Source: an uncultured Bulleidia sp. | GTDB lineage: Bacteria > Bacillota_I > Bacilli_A > Erysipelotrichales > Erysipelotrichaceae | NCBI GenBank assembly: GCA_934725105.1 | Contig: CAKVBD010000044.1 | Location: 1 to 17,540, forward strand | DNA length: 17,540 nucleotides | Reading direction: 5' to 3' | In this document: in pieces, positions 6,698 through 15,176 of the stretch | Layout of the letters: each line of letters starts with the position of its first letter | Numbering within the stretch: the first letter of the stretch is position 1 | The notes under the pieces: model-generated | What the model saw: the letters and a program-made list of their open reading frames with translations, nothing else | Told to the model about the DNA's origin: nothing | Database searches by the model: none | Made by a program: the position numbers and the translations under genes

Positions 6698-7804
6698 TTA
6701 CATTTTCTGAATTTCTTCAGCCATGAAACCACAAACTTCTTCCGCCTGTACTGTTGAACCAAGGTTATCTAGGAATCCATGATCACATCCACAATACGTT
6801 ACCAGTTTTACAGAAACACCAAGTGTGTTGAATCTTCTGGCTGCATATTCTGCACCCATTCTAAGATAATCAAATTCAGAATTGCAGATAACCATTTCAG
6901 GGAACTGCTTTAATACTTCTTCACTTGCACACATTGGTGAAATCAATGGATTATCTAATGTTGTCTTACGCTGAATATACAATCCATCTTCACTTGCATT
7001 TTCATGTCCAATACGAATACGATCAATACGACTGTGGATCACATCTGCCTGTTCTTCCAGCATTGGATAAGCATCATATGACCATGTAAATTCTTTTACA
7101 TCTTTTGGATTTCTTGCATCGAATGAAGGATACAATTCAAATACTTTAGAAATGATTTTTCTGTCTGAAATATCTTTGATGACACAGGAATTTGTCAATC
7201 CTCCACCAGCACTGTCACCAGCAACCATGATCTTTGTCTGATCAATATTTAATTCATCAGCATGATCATAGATATAATTCACAGCTGCATAGCAGTCATC
7301 GATTGGTCCAGGAAATGGACATTCAGGAGCGAGACGATATTCAGGAAATACCGTTACCGCATGTGCTTTTTCAGCAACCAGTCTCATCTGTTTTTCATAG
7401 AGATGAATATCTCCAGCAGTCCATCCACCGCCATGCAGATAAATCATTACCGGCAGCTTCTTCCCTTCATCATCTTTTCTTCTGTACATGAAGATGTCAA
7501 TCATATGATCATCATTTACTGAAATCAGTCTTTCATCTGTTTCAATTTCAGTTTCTGTCAGTTCATATGTCACCTTGTCTGGACGGTATCTTTCATTCAA
7601 TAAGCTGTATCCACCCTTTGCACGCTGCTTAAACATTGCTTTTTTCTTCTCAGCAGTTGCATACAGACGAGGATCCATTACATGCCTGCGATCATCATCT
7701 GGTACCGGCTTGAACAGGATATCCATTCCATCTACATTTTCTACATATTCTTTTTTATGGATCTCATCCACTAATTTTTTATCGTACTTACGATTATCTG
7801 TCAT
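6698..7804 (-). CDS. Alpha/beta hydrolase of the hormone-sensitive-lipase type (esterase/deacetylase)
   Basis: A 368-residue serine hydrolase, no signal peptide, so cytoplasmic. The oxyanion-hole motif HGGGW (MIYLHGGGWTAGD), nucleophile elbow GDSAGG with Ser198, the acidic residue in CNSEFDYLRMG and the histidine in GCDHGFLDN form a complete HSL-type triad. About 100 residues precede the core, with an HSL-like cap. Family members cleave short-chain esters, including acetyl or aromatic esters on sugars. The gene starts eight bases after the PTS stop, with its TAGGAG ribosome site made from that stop codon, so translation is likely coupled. The context therefore suggests removal of an ester group from the sugar brought in by the PTS; this is inference, and the true acyl group is unknown. 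Confidence 0.9.
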   Translation of the reverse strand: MTDNRKYDKKLVDEIHKKEYVENVDGMDILFKPVPDDDRRHVMDPRLYATAEKKKAMFKQRAKGGYSLLNERYRPDKVTYELTETEIETDERLISVNDDHMIDIFMYRRKDDEGKKLPVMIYLHGGGWTAGDIHLYEKQMRLVAEKAHAVTVFPEYRLAPECPFPGPIDDCYAAVNYIYDHADELNIDQTKIMVAGDSAGGGLTNSCVIKDISDRKIISKVFELYPSFDARNPKDVKEFTWSYDAYPMLEEQADVIHSRIDRIRIGHENASEDGLYIQRKTTLDNPLISPMCASEEVLKQFPEMVICNSEFDYLRMGAEYAARRFNTLGVSVKLVTYCGCDHGFLDNLGSTVQAEEVCGFMAEEIQKM

Positions 7805-7812
7805 ATCAACTC

Positions 7813-9720
7813 CTACTTTTCAGCTTTGATGACTGATTTCATATCACTACTATCAACTGTAACATTCTTATATGCATCTGGATTCAGTAAAATAGTGATT
7901 ACTGTATCATCAATACCTTCTGTTTCAAACATTGCCTTCTTATATTCAGCAATTTTTTCACCAGCTCTGACTTTCATGCCTGGCTTTACAAATGTACGAA
8001 TTCCCATACCATTCAGTTTCACAGAATCCAAGCCAATATGTACCATTACCTGTTCACCATTGGAACCATAGATCGTAATAGCATGTTTTGTTAGAGCAAC
8101 ACTATTGATAATTCCAGTAACTGGGGAAGTGATTACATTATTTGATGGCTTCATTCCAAAGCATGTACCTAATGCACCAGAAGAGAATATATCATCCTGG
8201 ATATCTTTCATTGCAACATATGTACCTTCTGCAGGTGCAGCAATTGCAGCGTCTCCTGTGACAACCATTTCATCTGTTGTTCCAGGTAAAGCTACTGGAG
8301 TATCGTCATCATCTTCTCCATAGATGGAATCATCCCACTTTGTTGCAAATACGCCTACAAATGCCATTACTGCCATGACAGCAAGAACGATCAGTGCACG
8401 AATGAAGTTTGATACATCCTTATCTGGTCCCAGGAATAACAGCACATTTGTTAATGAATATGCACCGAATCCATAAGATTTTAATCCGAAGATACCAGAA
8501 ATCAGACCAGCTGTTAAAGCTGTAACCATATATACTCCATATATTTTTGGCATTTTATAGTTGATACCATACACAGTTGGTTCAGAGATACCGAAGAATG
8601 CAGATAATGAAGCAGGGAATGCAATGCTCTTTAAATTCTTATTTTTTGTTTTTAATCCTACTGCAAGAGCAACAAAAGCTGGTGTCAATGTGCAGCAGTA
8701 GAACCAGATATTGATCAGATCATCATATCCGGCATCTGCGATAGAAGCCATTGCAATTGGCATCAATGCCATATGGAATCCCGGCATGAATACACCGACT
8801 GTAGAACTGAAGAGAATAATTGCAAATACGCCAAGCCATGGAACTGTATTTCTGACCCATACCATTCCTGCATAGATATAATTTGTAATGAATGCGCCAA
8901 GTGGAGCAAGCAATGGAAGCGTGATTGCTGACATGATTAGCAGCAGTAAGAATGGCTTCAGAACATGTCTAACAGAGACTGGAAGAACCTTCTTCAACAG
9001 TGCATCGATTTTAGACATTACAAATACTGCAAGTACTGGCTGAATAACACTACTGTTATATGTATTCAGCATTGTTGGAATGCCAAAATAGGAAGTGAAT
9101 GTCTGACCTTCTGCAGTCAAAGTGTTTACCATATCTACCCATCCAGGATATACAAGGAATGCACAAAGCACCATCGCAAGTACTGGTTCTGTATCAAACT
9201 TCTTTGCGGCAGTATATCCAATATAGACTGGAAGGAAATAGAAAATCGTCTGCTGAAGATTTGTCAGGATCGTAATCGTAGAACTGTCCGCAGCCATTCC
9301 ACACCACTGAAGGACAAGAATAAATACGCCAAGCAGACCTGCAGCAAGCAATGCTGGAATGATCGGTGACATGATACCTGCCATCATCATAAGGAAGTTT
9401 GCAAATTTACCAAGTATTCCTTTACCGGAAGATGAAGTACTCTTGGATCCTCTTAAATCTCCAACCTGCTTCTGTACAGCAGAGAATACATCTTCAATTG
9501 TCTGTCCGATGATTACCTGGATCTCTTTGCTTGATTCTTGAACCGACAGTCCAAGAACGCCTTTTGTTGATTTGAGACCATCCTGATTTACTCTAGACAG
9601 ATCTCGTACGTTTACACGCAGTCTTGTTGCACAATGATTTACAAATTCCAGGTTTTCCTTTCCGCCCAGAAGAGTAATGATCGTTGTTGCAAGTGTGTCA
9701 AAATTAGAATTGTTCGACAT
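7813..9720 (-). CDS. PTS sugar transporter EIIBCA, glucose/beta-glucoside family
   Basis: This single 635-residue chain imports a sugar and phosphorylates it during transport, taking phosphate from HPr. Order: EIIB (about 1-90) with phospho-cysteine Cys30 in FVNHCATRLRV; membrane EIIC (about 105-455) with roughly ten hydrophobic segments and the GISEPTVYGI substrate-site motif; an acidic linker (EDDDDTP); and EIIA (about 500-635) with phospho-histidine His561 in VHIGLDSVKLNG. The B-C-A order and length match BglF/BglP-type permeases. AGGAG precedes the start. The neighbours are unusual for such a permease: a PfkB kinase upstream and a hydrolase and phosphatase downstream, without 6-phospho-beta-glucosidase or BglG antiterminator. 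No antiterminator target hairpin is evident; control is probably by the DeoR protein at 10827. Substrate not predictable from sequence. Confidence 0.93.
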   Translation of the reverse strand: MSNNSNFDTLATTIITLLGGKENLEFVNHCATRLRVNVRDLSRVNQDGLKSTKGVLGLSVQESSKEIQVIIGQTIEDVFSAVQKQVGDLRGSKSTSSSGKGILGKFANFLMMMAGIMSPIIPALLAAGLLGVFILVLQWCGMAADSSTITILTNLQQTIFYFLPVYIGYTAAKKFDTEPVLAMVLCAFLVYPGWVDMVNTLTAEGQTFTSYFGIPTMLNTYNSSVIQPVLAVFVMSKIDALLKKVLPVSVRHVLKPFLLLLIMSAITLPLLAPLGAFITNYIYAGMVWVRNTVPWLGVFAIILFSSTVGVFMPGFHMALMPIAMASIADAGYDDLINIWFYCCTLTPAFVALAVGLKTKNKNLKSIAFPASLSAFFGISEPTVYGINYKMPKIYGVYMVTALTAGLISGIFGLKSYGFGAYSLTNVLLFLGPDKDVSNFIRALIVLAVMAVMAFVGVFATKWDDSIYGEDDDDTPVALPGTTDEMVVTGDAAIAAPAEGTYVAMKDIQDDIFSSGALGTCFGMKPSNNVITSPVTGIINSVALTKHAITIYGSNGEQVMVHIGLDSVKLNGMGIRTFVKPGMKVRAGEKIAEYKKAMFETEGIDDTVITILLNPDAYKNVTVDSSDMKSVIKAEK

Positions 9721-9753
9721 ATTTTATCTCCTCTCTCATTGTTCTATATCGAA

Positions 9754-10674
9754 TTACTTTTTTAAAACCTTCATCTGTGGAAGATATCCTTCAATATCAC
9801 GCATTATGATATCTTCGATTTTGCTGGCTGCAGCATTACCAGCTGCACCACCCCACTGCAGTGCTTCTTCACTAGAACTACCTTGTGATAATTTTCCAAT
9901 AAAGGAGGCAAGCATTGCATCTCCTGCACCTACCTTGTTGACAAGTACTGTTCGTGGCTGATCCAGTTTGAAGATACCTTGTGCATTGGATAATACTGCT
10001 CCATCTTTCCCTAAAGAAACAAGTATATTTTCAATTCCCATCTCATTTGCTTTTTTCAGATAATCATCAATGTTTGATTCATTGATTTCTGCATTTTCAA
10101 ATAACAACTGAAGTTCATACAGGTTAGGTTTGATCAGATATGGTCTACATTCTTTCAACTGTTCCATGGAGATCTGTTCCATATCAATCACAACTTTCGC
10201 ATTTCTTTGATGTACTGCCTGAGCCAATGTAGTCACAAAATCATCAGGGAATCCATGCATCATAGAACCAGAGATAACCACGATATCATCTGCATTGATC
10301 TTTCCGATTTCATCTAACAGAAGCTGAACAGTACAGTCATTTACGACTGGTCCGCTGCCATTGATACATAATGCCTTCTTTCCATAGTTTGCCTTCATAT
10401 TGATCCGATTCATTCCATCGACTGGAATCGGAATCATTTCAATATTTGAATCTTTCGCAAAGGAATCCTGAATGTACTGCCCAGTAAATCCACCAAGTAC
10501 CGCAATTGCCTTAGATGGAATATTCATAACACTTAGGATTTTAGAAACATTCAATCCCTTTCCACCTGCCTTATAGATTTCGTGACTTCCACGATTCACT
10601 TCATCTACTAACAGTGTTTCATTTAACGTGATGAAGTAATCGATTGCAGGATTTAATGTAATTGTATAAATCAT
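9754..10674 (-). CDS. PfkB-family sugar kinase, 1-phosphofructokinase/tagatose-6-phosphate kinase branch
   Basis: A 306-residue ribokinase-fold enzyme that phosphorylates a sugar or sugar phosphate with ATP. The opening MIYTITLNPAIDYFI and KAGGKGLNVSKIL are the signature of the FruK/LacC branch, which acts on ketose 1-phosphate or 6-phosphate and yields a bisphosphate. The catalytic base is Asp252 in VGAGDAM, and ISGSMMHGFP, IKPN-YEL and SLGKDGA are further family blocks. It is the first gene of the leftward operon, 33 bases ahead of the PTS, with GAGGA upstream. In fructose operons this kinase follows an EII of the fructose family; here the partner is an EII of the glucoside family, so the substrate is uncertain. 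No aldolase is encoded nearby, so the product would have to join central glycolysis. Confidence 0.9.
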   Translation of the reverse strand: MIYTITLNPAIDYFITLNETLLVDEVNRGSHEIYKAGGKGLNVSKILSVMNIPSKAIAVLGGFTGQYIQDSFAKDSNIEMIPIPVDGMNRINMKANYGKKALCINGSGPVVNDCTVQLLLDEIGKINADDIVVISGSMMHGFPDDFVTTLAQAVHQRNAKVVIDMEQISMEQLKECRPYLIKPNLYELQLLFENAEINESNIDDYLKKANEMGIENILVSLGKDGAVLSNAQGIFKLDQPRTVLVNKVGAGDAMLASFIGKLSQGSSSEEALQWGGAAGNAAASKIEDIIMRDIEGYLPQMKVLKK

Positions 10675-10725
10675 ATGAATCCTCGTCTTTCTGATTCCAT
10701 TTTACGTTCCATATCAGCTAATTCA

Positions 10726-10817
10726 ATCACTATTTGATCATTTCAATCAAATACTCATCACTATTTGTGCATTAATCATTTATAATGTTTATATCAATCA
10801 AAATGATGATTATTTGA
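10726..10817. promoter_or_regulatory. Divergent promoter/operator region of the PfkB-PTS operon and its DeoR regulator
   Basis: The 152-base gap between the divergent genes is packed with CAAAT/ATTTG half-sites. ATCACTATTTG occurs exactly twice (10726-10736 and 10757-10767), 31 bases apart, three helical turns; a 9/11 version, ATGATTATTTG, is at 10806-10816 next to the ribosome site of the DeoR gene. CAAAT and ATTTG also form inverted pairs (10748-10752 with 10763-10767). A consensus TATAAT at 10781-10786 is the likely -10 of the rightward gene, although no good -35 is present. The layout suits looping or cooperative binding by the DeoR-family protein, as known for LacR- and FruR-like members; binding here is inferred. 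Confidence 0.5.
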
Positions 10818-10826
10818 AGGCAAAAT

Positions 10827-11567
10827 ATGAACAAACAATTAAGATGGTCTCAGATTACTGAGCTATGCAAACAAAAAGAAATTGTATCTGTTGCTGAAAT
10901 ATCAGATGCATTATTAATTTCTTCTGCAACCGTAAGAAGAGATCTTCAGGAAATGGAAGATCTCGGCATGATTATTCGTACACATGGTGGTGCAAAAATT
11001 ACTGGAGATCAGACAGAAGAGCCTTCCATGATACTGAAAGCAGAATCAAACTCATCCGAAAAGAAGCAGATTGCATATGCTGCAGCAAAGCTTATCAAAG
11101 ACAACCAGATGGTATATCTGGATGCAGGAAGTACTACGTACGCAATGATTGAATACATTACTGCGAAGAATATTACTGTAGTCACCCCAGGGATTCCTCA
11201 TGTAGAACTTCTTGGAAGGAAAGGAATTTCAACGATCATGCTTGGAGGAATCGTTCGATGGAGTACACAGGCCGTTACTGGGAAACAGGCAACAAAACAA
11301 TTAAACGACTACTATTTTGATGTCTGTTTTATTGGAACAAATGGAATTCATGAACAGATTGGCTTTACAACAAGTAACGAAATGGAAGCCGAAACAAAAT
11401 CTATGGCGATTCATCACTCCAAACAGGCATACATTCTTGCCGATGAATCAAAATTCAACAGGCTATGCCTAGTTCAATTTGCCAAATTAGATGAAGCTAT
11501 TGTTATCTGTAACAATATAAGAAATTTCAATGAAGAAAAAATCAACTGTATAAAATTAGCAAAATAA
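10827..11567 (+). CDS. DeoR-family transcription repressor of the PfkB-PTS operon
   Basis: A 246-residue regulator with an N-terminal DeoR winged helix (about 5-60; ISSATVRRDLQEMEDLGMIIRTHGGA is the family signature) and a C-terminal DeoRC sugar-phosphate sensor (about 75-235). The sensor has the DAGSTT effector loop, FIGTNGI and the DESKF block, all intact. Family members usually repress sugar operons and release DNA on binding a phosphorylated sugar such as fructose 1-phosphate or tagatose 6-phosphate, which fits a neighbouring kinase of that branch. GAAGG is six bases from the ATG. It is divergent from the operon and very likely controls it and itself through the repeats at 10726-10817. 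A bidirectional terminator follows. Confidence 0.92.
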   Translation: MNKQLRWSQITELCKQKEIVSVAEISDALLISSATVRRDLQEMEDLGMIIRTHGGAKITGDQTEEPSMILKAESNSSEKKQIAYAAAKLIKDNQMVYLDAGSTTYAMIEYITAKNITVVTPGIPHVELLGRKGISTIMLGGIVRWSTQAVTGKQATKQLNDYYFDVCFIGTNGIHEQIGFTTSNEMEAETKSMAIHHSKQAYILADESKFNRLCLVQFAKLDEAIVICNNIRNFNEEKINCIKLAK

Positions 11568-11586
11568 CTTTTCTATCAATGCATAT

Positions 11587-11629
11587 AAAAACCGTTATCC
11601 TTCTAAATTTAGAAGATTAACGGTTTTTT
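11587..11629 (+). terminator. Bidirectional intrinsic terminator between convergent DeoR and kdgK genes
   Basis: AAAACCGTTA and TAACGGTTTT form the outer stem and CTTCTAAA/TTTAGAAG the inner stem, with a small two-base mismatch between them. On the plus strand it ends in six T residues and on the minus strand in five, so it can stop transcription from both sides. The 110 bases between it and the kdgK stop hold nothing I recognise. Confidence 0.85.
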
Positions 11630-11739
11630 CAATATATAGCAACAGAAGACTAGTCATAAAGATCTTTTAAGATAACATCTTGGTTGTTTGAGTAGGAGAA
11701 ATCATACATGGTAGACTCACTGTCACTATCGAAATTTCA

Positions 11740-12765
11740 TTATCTCTGCACGCGGCCTGAACCATCTCCACCAGCTAATTTCAACACTTCGTCCATGCTT
11801 ACCATGTTAAAATCACCTTCAATAGAATGTTTCAAACAACTTGCAGCTACTGCAAATTCAATTGTTGATTGAGGATCATATCCTTCTAAACTTGCAGCAA
11901 TCAATCCAGCACCAAAGCTGTCTCCACCACCAACACGGTCTACAATCTGCATCTTATATTTCTTTGAAAAGTAGTAATCACTGCCATCATATAACATAGC
12001 TGACCAGTTGTTGATGTTGGCATTAACAGATTCTCTTAATGTAATCGCAACTTTTTCAAAGCCAAAACGACAAGTTAATTCCTGCGCTACTTCCTTATAG
12101 CCTTCGCGATTTACTTCACCACTTGTTACATCAGTATTGCTTGCTTTGATTCCAAATACATCTGCAGCATCTTCTTCATTAGCAATGCATACATCAACAT
12201 ATTCACAAATCTTAGCCATGACTTCACCGGCTTTTTCTTTTGACCAAAGTTTGTTACGGTAGTTTAAGTCACAAGAAATCTTTACACCATGTTCCTTGGC
12301 TTTCTTGCAAGCTTCAATTGTCAATGCAGCAACATTATCACATAAAGCAGGTGTAATGCCTGTGATATGGAACCATGCACAATCTTCAAAAATTTCATCC
12401 CAGTTAAAATCAGCACTTTCTGCTGTATAGATACTAGAACCAGCACGGTCATAAATCACTTTACTTGGACGCTGGCTTGCACCCTTTTCCAAATAGTAGA
12501 TACCAATACGATCTCCACCACGCGCAATGTAAGATGTATCAACACCATACTTACGCAATGAATTGACTGCACATTGACCAATTTCATGTTTAGGGAGACG
12601 TGTTACAAATTTAGCATCAAAACCAAAGTTAGCAAGAGAAACAGCTACATTCGCTTCTCCACCACCATACGTTGCACCAAAAGTATCAGCCTGTACAAAG
12701 CGATAATATCCTTCAGGTGCTAGACGCAGCATAATTTCACCAAATGTGACTACCTTCTGTTTCAT
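11740..12765 (-). CDS. kdgK: 2-keto-3-deoxygluconate kinase
   Basis: This PfkB-family enzyme phosphorylates 2-keto-3-deoxygluconate (KDG) with ATP to give KDPG. It has 341 residues, as usual for KdgK. The opening VVTFGEIMLRLAPEGYYRFVQ, the glycine-rich GATYGGGEANVAVSLANFG and the catalytic RVGGGDSFGAG (Asp282) are diagnostic, and the sugar-lid block YRNKLWS is in place. Its start lies only two bases after the eda stop, with a strong AAGGAGG inside eda, so translation is coupled. It is the last gene of the leftward hexonate operon and ends before the terminator at 11587. The C-terminal tail (GGDGSGRVQR) is short and polar, which is unremarkable. Confidence 0.92.
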   Translation of the reverse strand: MKQKVVTFGEIMLRLAPEGYYRFVQADTFGATYGGGEANVAVSLANFGFDAKFVTRLPKHEIGQCAVNSLRKYGVDTSYIARGGDRIGIYYLEKGASQRPSKVIYDRAGSSIYTAESADFNWDEIFEDCAWFHITGITPALCDNVAALTIEACKKAKEHGVKISCDLNYRNKLWSKEKAGEVMAKICEYVDVCIANEEDAADVFGIKASNTDVTSGEVNREGYKEVAQELTCRFGFEKVAITLRESVNANINNWSAMLYDGSDYYFSKKYKMQIVDRVGGGDSFGAGLIAASLEGYDPQSTIEFAVAASCLKHSIEGDFNMVSMDEVLKLAGGDGSGRVQR

Positions 12766-12767
12766 AA

Positions 12768-13403
12768 TTAACGGACCTCCTTGAGTTTAGCTACAGCTTC
12801 CTTTGTTAAAGCTTCGATCTTTTCAAATTCACCATTCTTGATGAAGACACCTTTCACCATCCAGCTGCCACCGATAGCTAGAATACGGTTGTATTCTAAA
12901 TAGTCTTTCATATTGTTTGCATTGATTCCACCAGTAGGAATAAATTTCATTTGTGTATATGGAGCAGCGATAGATTTGATCATCTTCAATCCACCTGCTG
13001 CTTCTGCAGGGAAGAATTTAACAACATCCAGACCTAATTTATAACATTTTTGTACATCGCTAGGTGTAGATGTACCCGGTGTTACTGGAACATTCTTTTC
13101 AATACAATACTTAACAACTTCTTCATCAAAACCAGGACTAATAATGAATTGCGCTCCAGCTTCTAAAGCTTCATCCACCTGTTCAACCGTCAATACAGTT
13201 CCAGCACCAACAAGCATTTCAGGAAATTCTTTACGCATAATTGCGATAGATTCTTTTGCTGCAGCAGTTCTAAATGTAACTTCAGCACATGGAAGTCCAC
13301 CATTGCATAAAGCCTTAGCAAGTGGCTTTGCATCTTTCACATCTTCTAATACAACAACTGGTAAAATACCAATTTTTGAAATTTCTTCTAATACTCTATT
13401 CAT
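12768..13403 (-). CDS. eda: KDPG/KHG aldolase (2-dehydro-3-deoxy-phosphogluconate aldolase)
   Basis: A class I aldolase that splits KDPG into pyruvate and glyceraldehyde 3-phosphate in the cytoplasm. From the ATG at 13401-13403 it has 211 residues, typical for Eda. ILPVVVLED, AEVTFRT (Glu of the catalytic pair), GAGTVLT, ISPGFDEEVV, PVTPGTSTPSD, VKFFPAEAAGG with the Schiff-base lysine at residue 129, and PTGGIN with GGSWM for the phosphate end are all present. I prefer this start to an ATG two codons upstream because GAGGG is seven bases from it but only one from the other. The dehydratase gene ends 12 bases earlier. Together with the kinase it makes the lower part of a semi-phosphorylative Entner-Doudoroff route. 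Confidence 0.94.
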   Translation of the reverse strand: MNRVLEEISKIGILPVVVLEDVKDAKPLAKALCNGGLPCAEVTFRTAAAKESIAIMRKEFPEMLVGAGTVLTVEQVDEALEAGAQFIISPGFDEEVVKYCIEKNVPVTPGTSTPSDVQKCYKLGLDVVKFFPAEAAGGLKMIKSIAAPYTQMKFIPTGGINANNMKDYLEYNRILAIGGSWMVKGVFIKNGEFEKIEALTKEAVAKLKEVR

Positions 13404-13415
13404 TTTCATTCCCTC

Positions 13416-15164
13416 TTATTTATATTCCAAGTAAGCGCCCTTCATCGTACTTGCTGCATGTTCACTGAATAAACGCAATACACCGTTTTTATATTTTCTT
13501 TCTCTTGGCTTCCAGTTCTTACGTCTTTCTGCAAGGATTTCATCAATTTCTTCCATTGATTTACGAACACCCGCAACACCGACAATATTCAACTTTCTTT
13601 CCATGACATCAATTTCAATCAAATCGCCTTCTTCAACAAGTGCAATTGGACCACCATCTACAGCTTCAGGACTGCAATGTCCAATGACTGGTCCAGTAGA
13701 TGCACCAGAGAAACGTCCATCTGTGATCAATGCAATACTCTTACCTAATTCCTTATCACTGCTGATTGCTTCAGAAGTATAGAACATTTCAGGCATTCCA
13801 CTTCCCTTAGGGCCTTCATAACGAATAAATACTGCATCACCCTTCTGAACTTTATGCTTTAATACAGCATCCAGACATTCTTCTTCACTGTCGAATGGTC
13901 TAGCACGAAGAATTGACTTAAACATCTCTTTTGGACAAGCTGTATGTTTAATGACTGCACCTTCAGGAGCAAGATTTCCACGTAATAATGCAATACTTCC
14001 ATCTGTTCCAATTGCCTTATCATATGGACGGATAATATCTTCTTTTGTAACATTCACATGATAGCGCGCATTAAATTCCTGCAGCCACTTATCACATTTT
14101 TCATAGAAGCCATTCTTTTTCAATTCTTCAAGATTTTCACCTAGTGTTTTACCGGTTACTGTCATTACATCTAAGTGTAGGTGTTCTTTAATTTCTTCCA
14201 TAATTGCTGGTACACCACCTGCATAATAGAAGCATTCTGCTGGCCAGCGACCTGCAGGACGAACATCTAATAGATAACGTGCATTTCTATGTAAACGATC
14301 AAATGTATCGCCAGTAATTTCAATACCAAATTCATGTGCAATTGCTGGAATATGTAATAAAGCATTTGTACTTCCAGAAATAGCCGCATGAACTAAGATT
14401 GCATTTTCAAAGCTATCCATTGTTACAATGTCGGATGGCTTCATATTTTCCATCTGTGCAATTCTTACTGACTGTCTGCCAGCTTCTCTAGCAAATTCCA
14501 ATAAGTCTGGACTTGTAGATGGCATGAGCGCACTGCCAGGAAGTGCAAGTCCTAAAGCTTCTGCCATGATTTGCATTGTAGAAGCAGTACCAATAAATGA
14601 ACATGCGCCACAGCTTGGACAAGCATTACATTTTGCCCAGTCTAATTTGGCTTCATCAATTTCACCACGTTCAAATCTTGCGCTATACATTCCTAACTGT
14701 TCCAAAGTCAACATTTCAGGACCAGCATTCATTGTTCCACCAGGCACGAAAATAGAAGGAATATTTACTCTGGCAAGACCCATTAAATTACCAGGAACAC
14801 CCTTATCACAGCTTGATAGATATATCCCAGCATCAAATGGTGTAGCGTTCGCATGAATTTCAATCATATTTGCGATCATTTCACGAGATGCAAGACTATA
14901 GTTGATACCATCTGTTCCCTGGCTTTCTCCATCACAAATATCTGTACAATAGTAGCGAGCGCCAAATCCATTTTCTTCCGCAATTCCTTTACGAACTTCA
15001 TCAACAAGCACATTTAAGTGACCACTTCCAGGATGGCTATCTCCATATGTGCTTTCAATCATTACCTGAACCTTACTCAAATCTTCTTTTTTCCAGCCTG
15101 TCCCAATACGTAGTGGATCCAGTTCTGGTGCTAATTTTCTCATTTCCTGACTCTTTAGCTTCAT
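13416..15164 (-). CDS. IlvD/Edd-family sugar-acid dehydratase, probable gluconate dehydratase
   Basis: A 582-residue iron-sulfur dehydratase that would remove water from a hexonate to give a 2-keto-3-deoxy acid. IlvD/Edd blocks are clear: DICDGESQGTDG (Cys77), SSCDKGVPGN (Cys119, and Lys121, the carbamylated lysine in relatives), CPSCGACSFIGTASTMQ (Cys185/Cys188), and TDGRFSGASTGPVIGH near the end. The ICDG, SCDK and CGAC cysteines are the expected cluster ligands. Dihydroxyacid dehydratase (IlvD) and 6-phosphogluconate dehydratase (Edd) are the main alternatives. KdgK as a separate kinase argues for an unphosphorylated substrate, and a GntP permease argues for gluconate or a similar aldonate. 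The gene starts 12 bases after gntP, and its AAGGAGGAG ribosome site overlaps the gntP stop. Confidence 0.88.
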   Translation of the reverse strand: MKLKSQEMRKLAPELDPLRIGTGWKKEDLSKVQVMIESTYGDSHPGSGHLNVLVDEVRKGIAEENGFGARYYCTDICDGESQGTDGINYSLASREMIANMIEIHANATPFDAGIYLSSCDKGVPGNLMGLARVNIPSIFVPGGTMNAGPEMLTLEQLGMYSARFERGEIDEAKLDWAKCNACPSCGACSFIGTASTMQIMAEALGLALPGSALMPSTSPDLLEFAREAGRQSVRIAQMENMKPSDIVTMDSFENAILVHAAISGSTNALLHIPAIAHEFGIEITGDTFDRLHRNARYLLDVRPAGRWPAECFYYAGGVPAIMEEIKEHLHLDVMTVTGKTLGENLEELKKNGFYEKCDKWLQEFNARYHVNVTKEDIIRPYDKAIGTDGSIALLRGNLAPEGAVIKHTACPKEMFKSILRARPFDSEEECLDAVLKHKVQKGDAVFIRYEGPKGSGMPEMFYTSEAISSDKELGKSIALITDGRFSGASTGPVIGHCSPEAVDGGPIALVEEGDLIEIDVMERKLNIVGVAGVRKSMEEIDEILAERRKNWKPRERKYKNGVLRLFSEHAASTMKGAYLEYK

Positions 15165-15176
15165 ATTTTCTCCTCC

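Noticed and set aside
8965..9369. Plus-strand open frame of 134 codons opposite the PTS gene
   Set aside because: Cys/His/Lys-rich translation antiparallel to the membrane EIIC segment, no ribosome site; a shadow of the real gene.
10690..10715. Possible cre-like sequence TGGAACGTAAAA upstream of pfkB
   Set aside because: One base is missing between the AA and CG parts of the consensus and the right half does not match.
13144..13434. Plus-strand open frame of 96 codons opposite eda
   Set aside because: It lies wholly over a highly conserved aldolase gene and its Ser/Pro/Thr-rich product is typical of an antisense shadow.
13416..15164. Naming the dehydratase as dihydroxyacid dehydratase (ilvD) of branched-chain amino acid synthesis
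   Set aside because: The family fits, but the operon contains a hexonate permease, KDG kinase and KDPG aldolase and no ilv or leu gene, so a sugar-acid role is far more likely.
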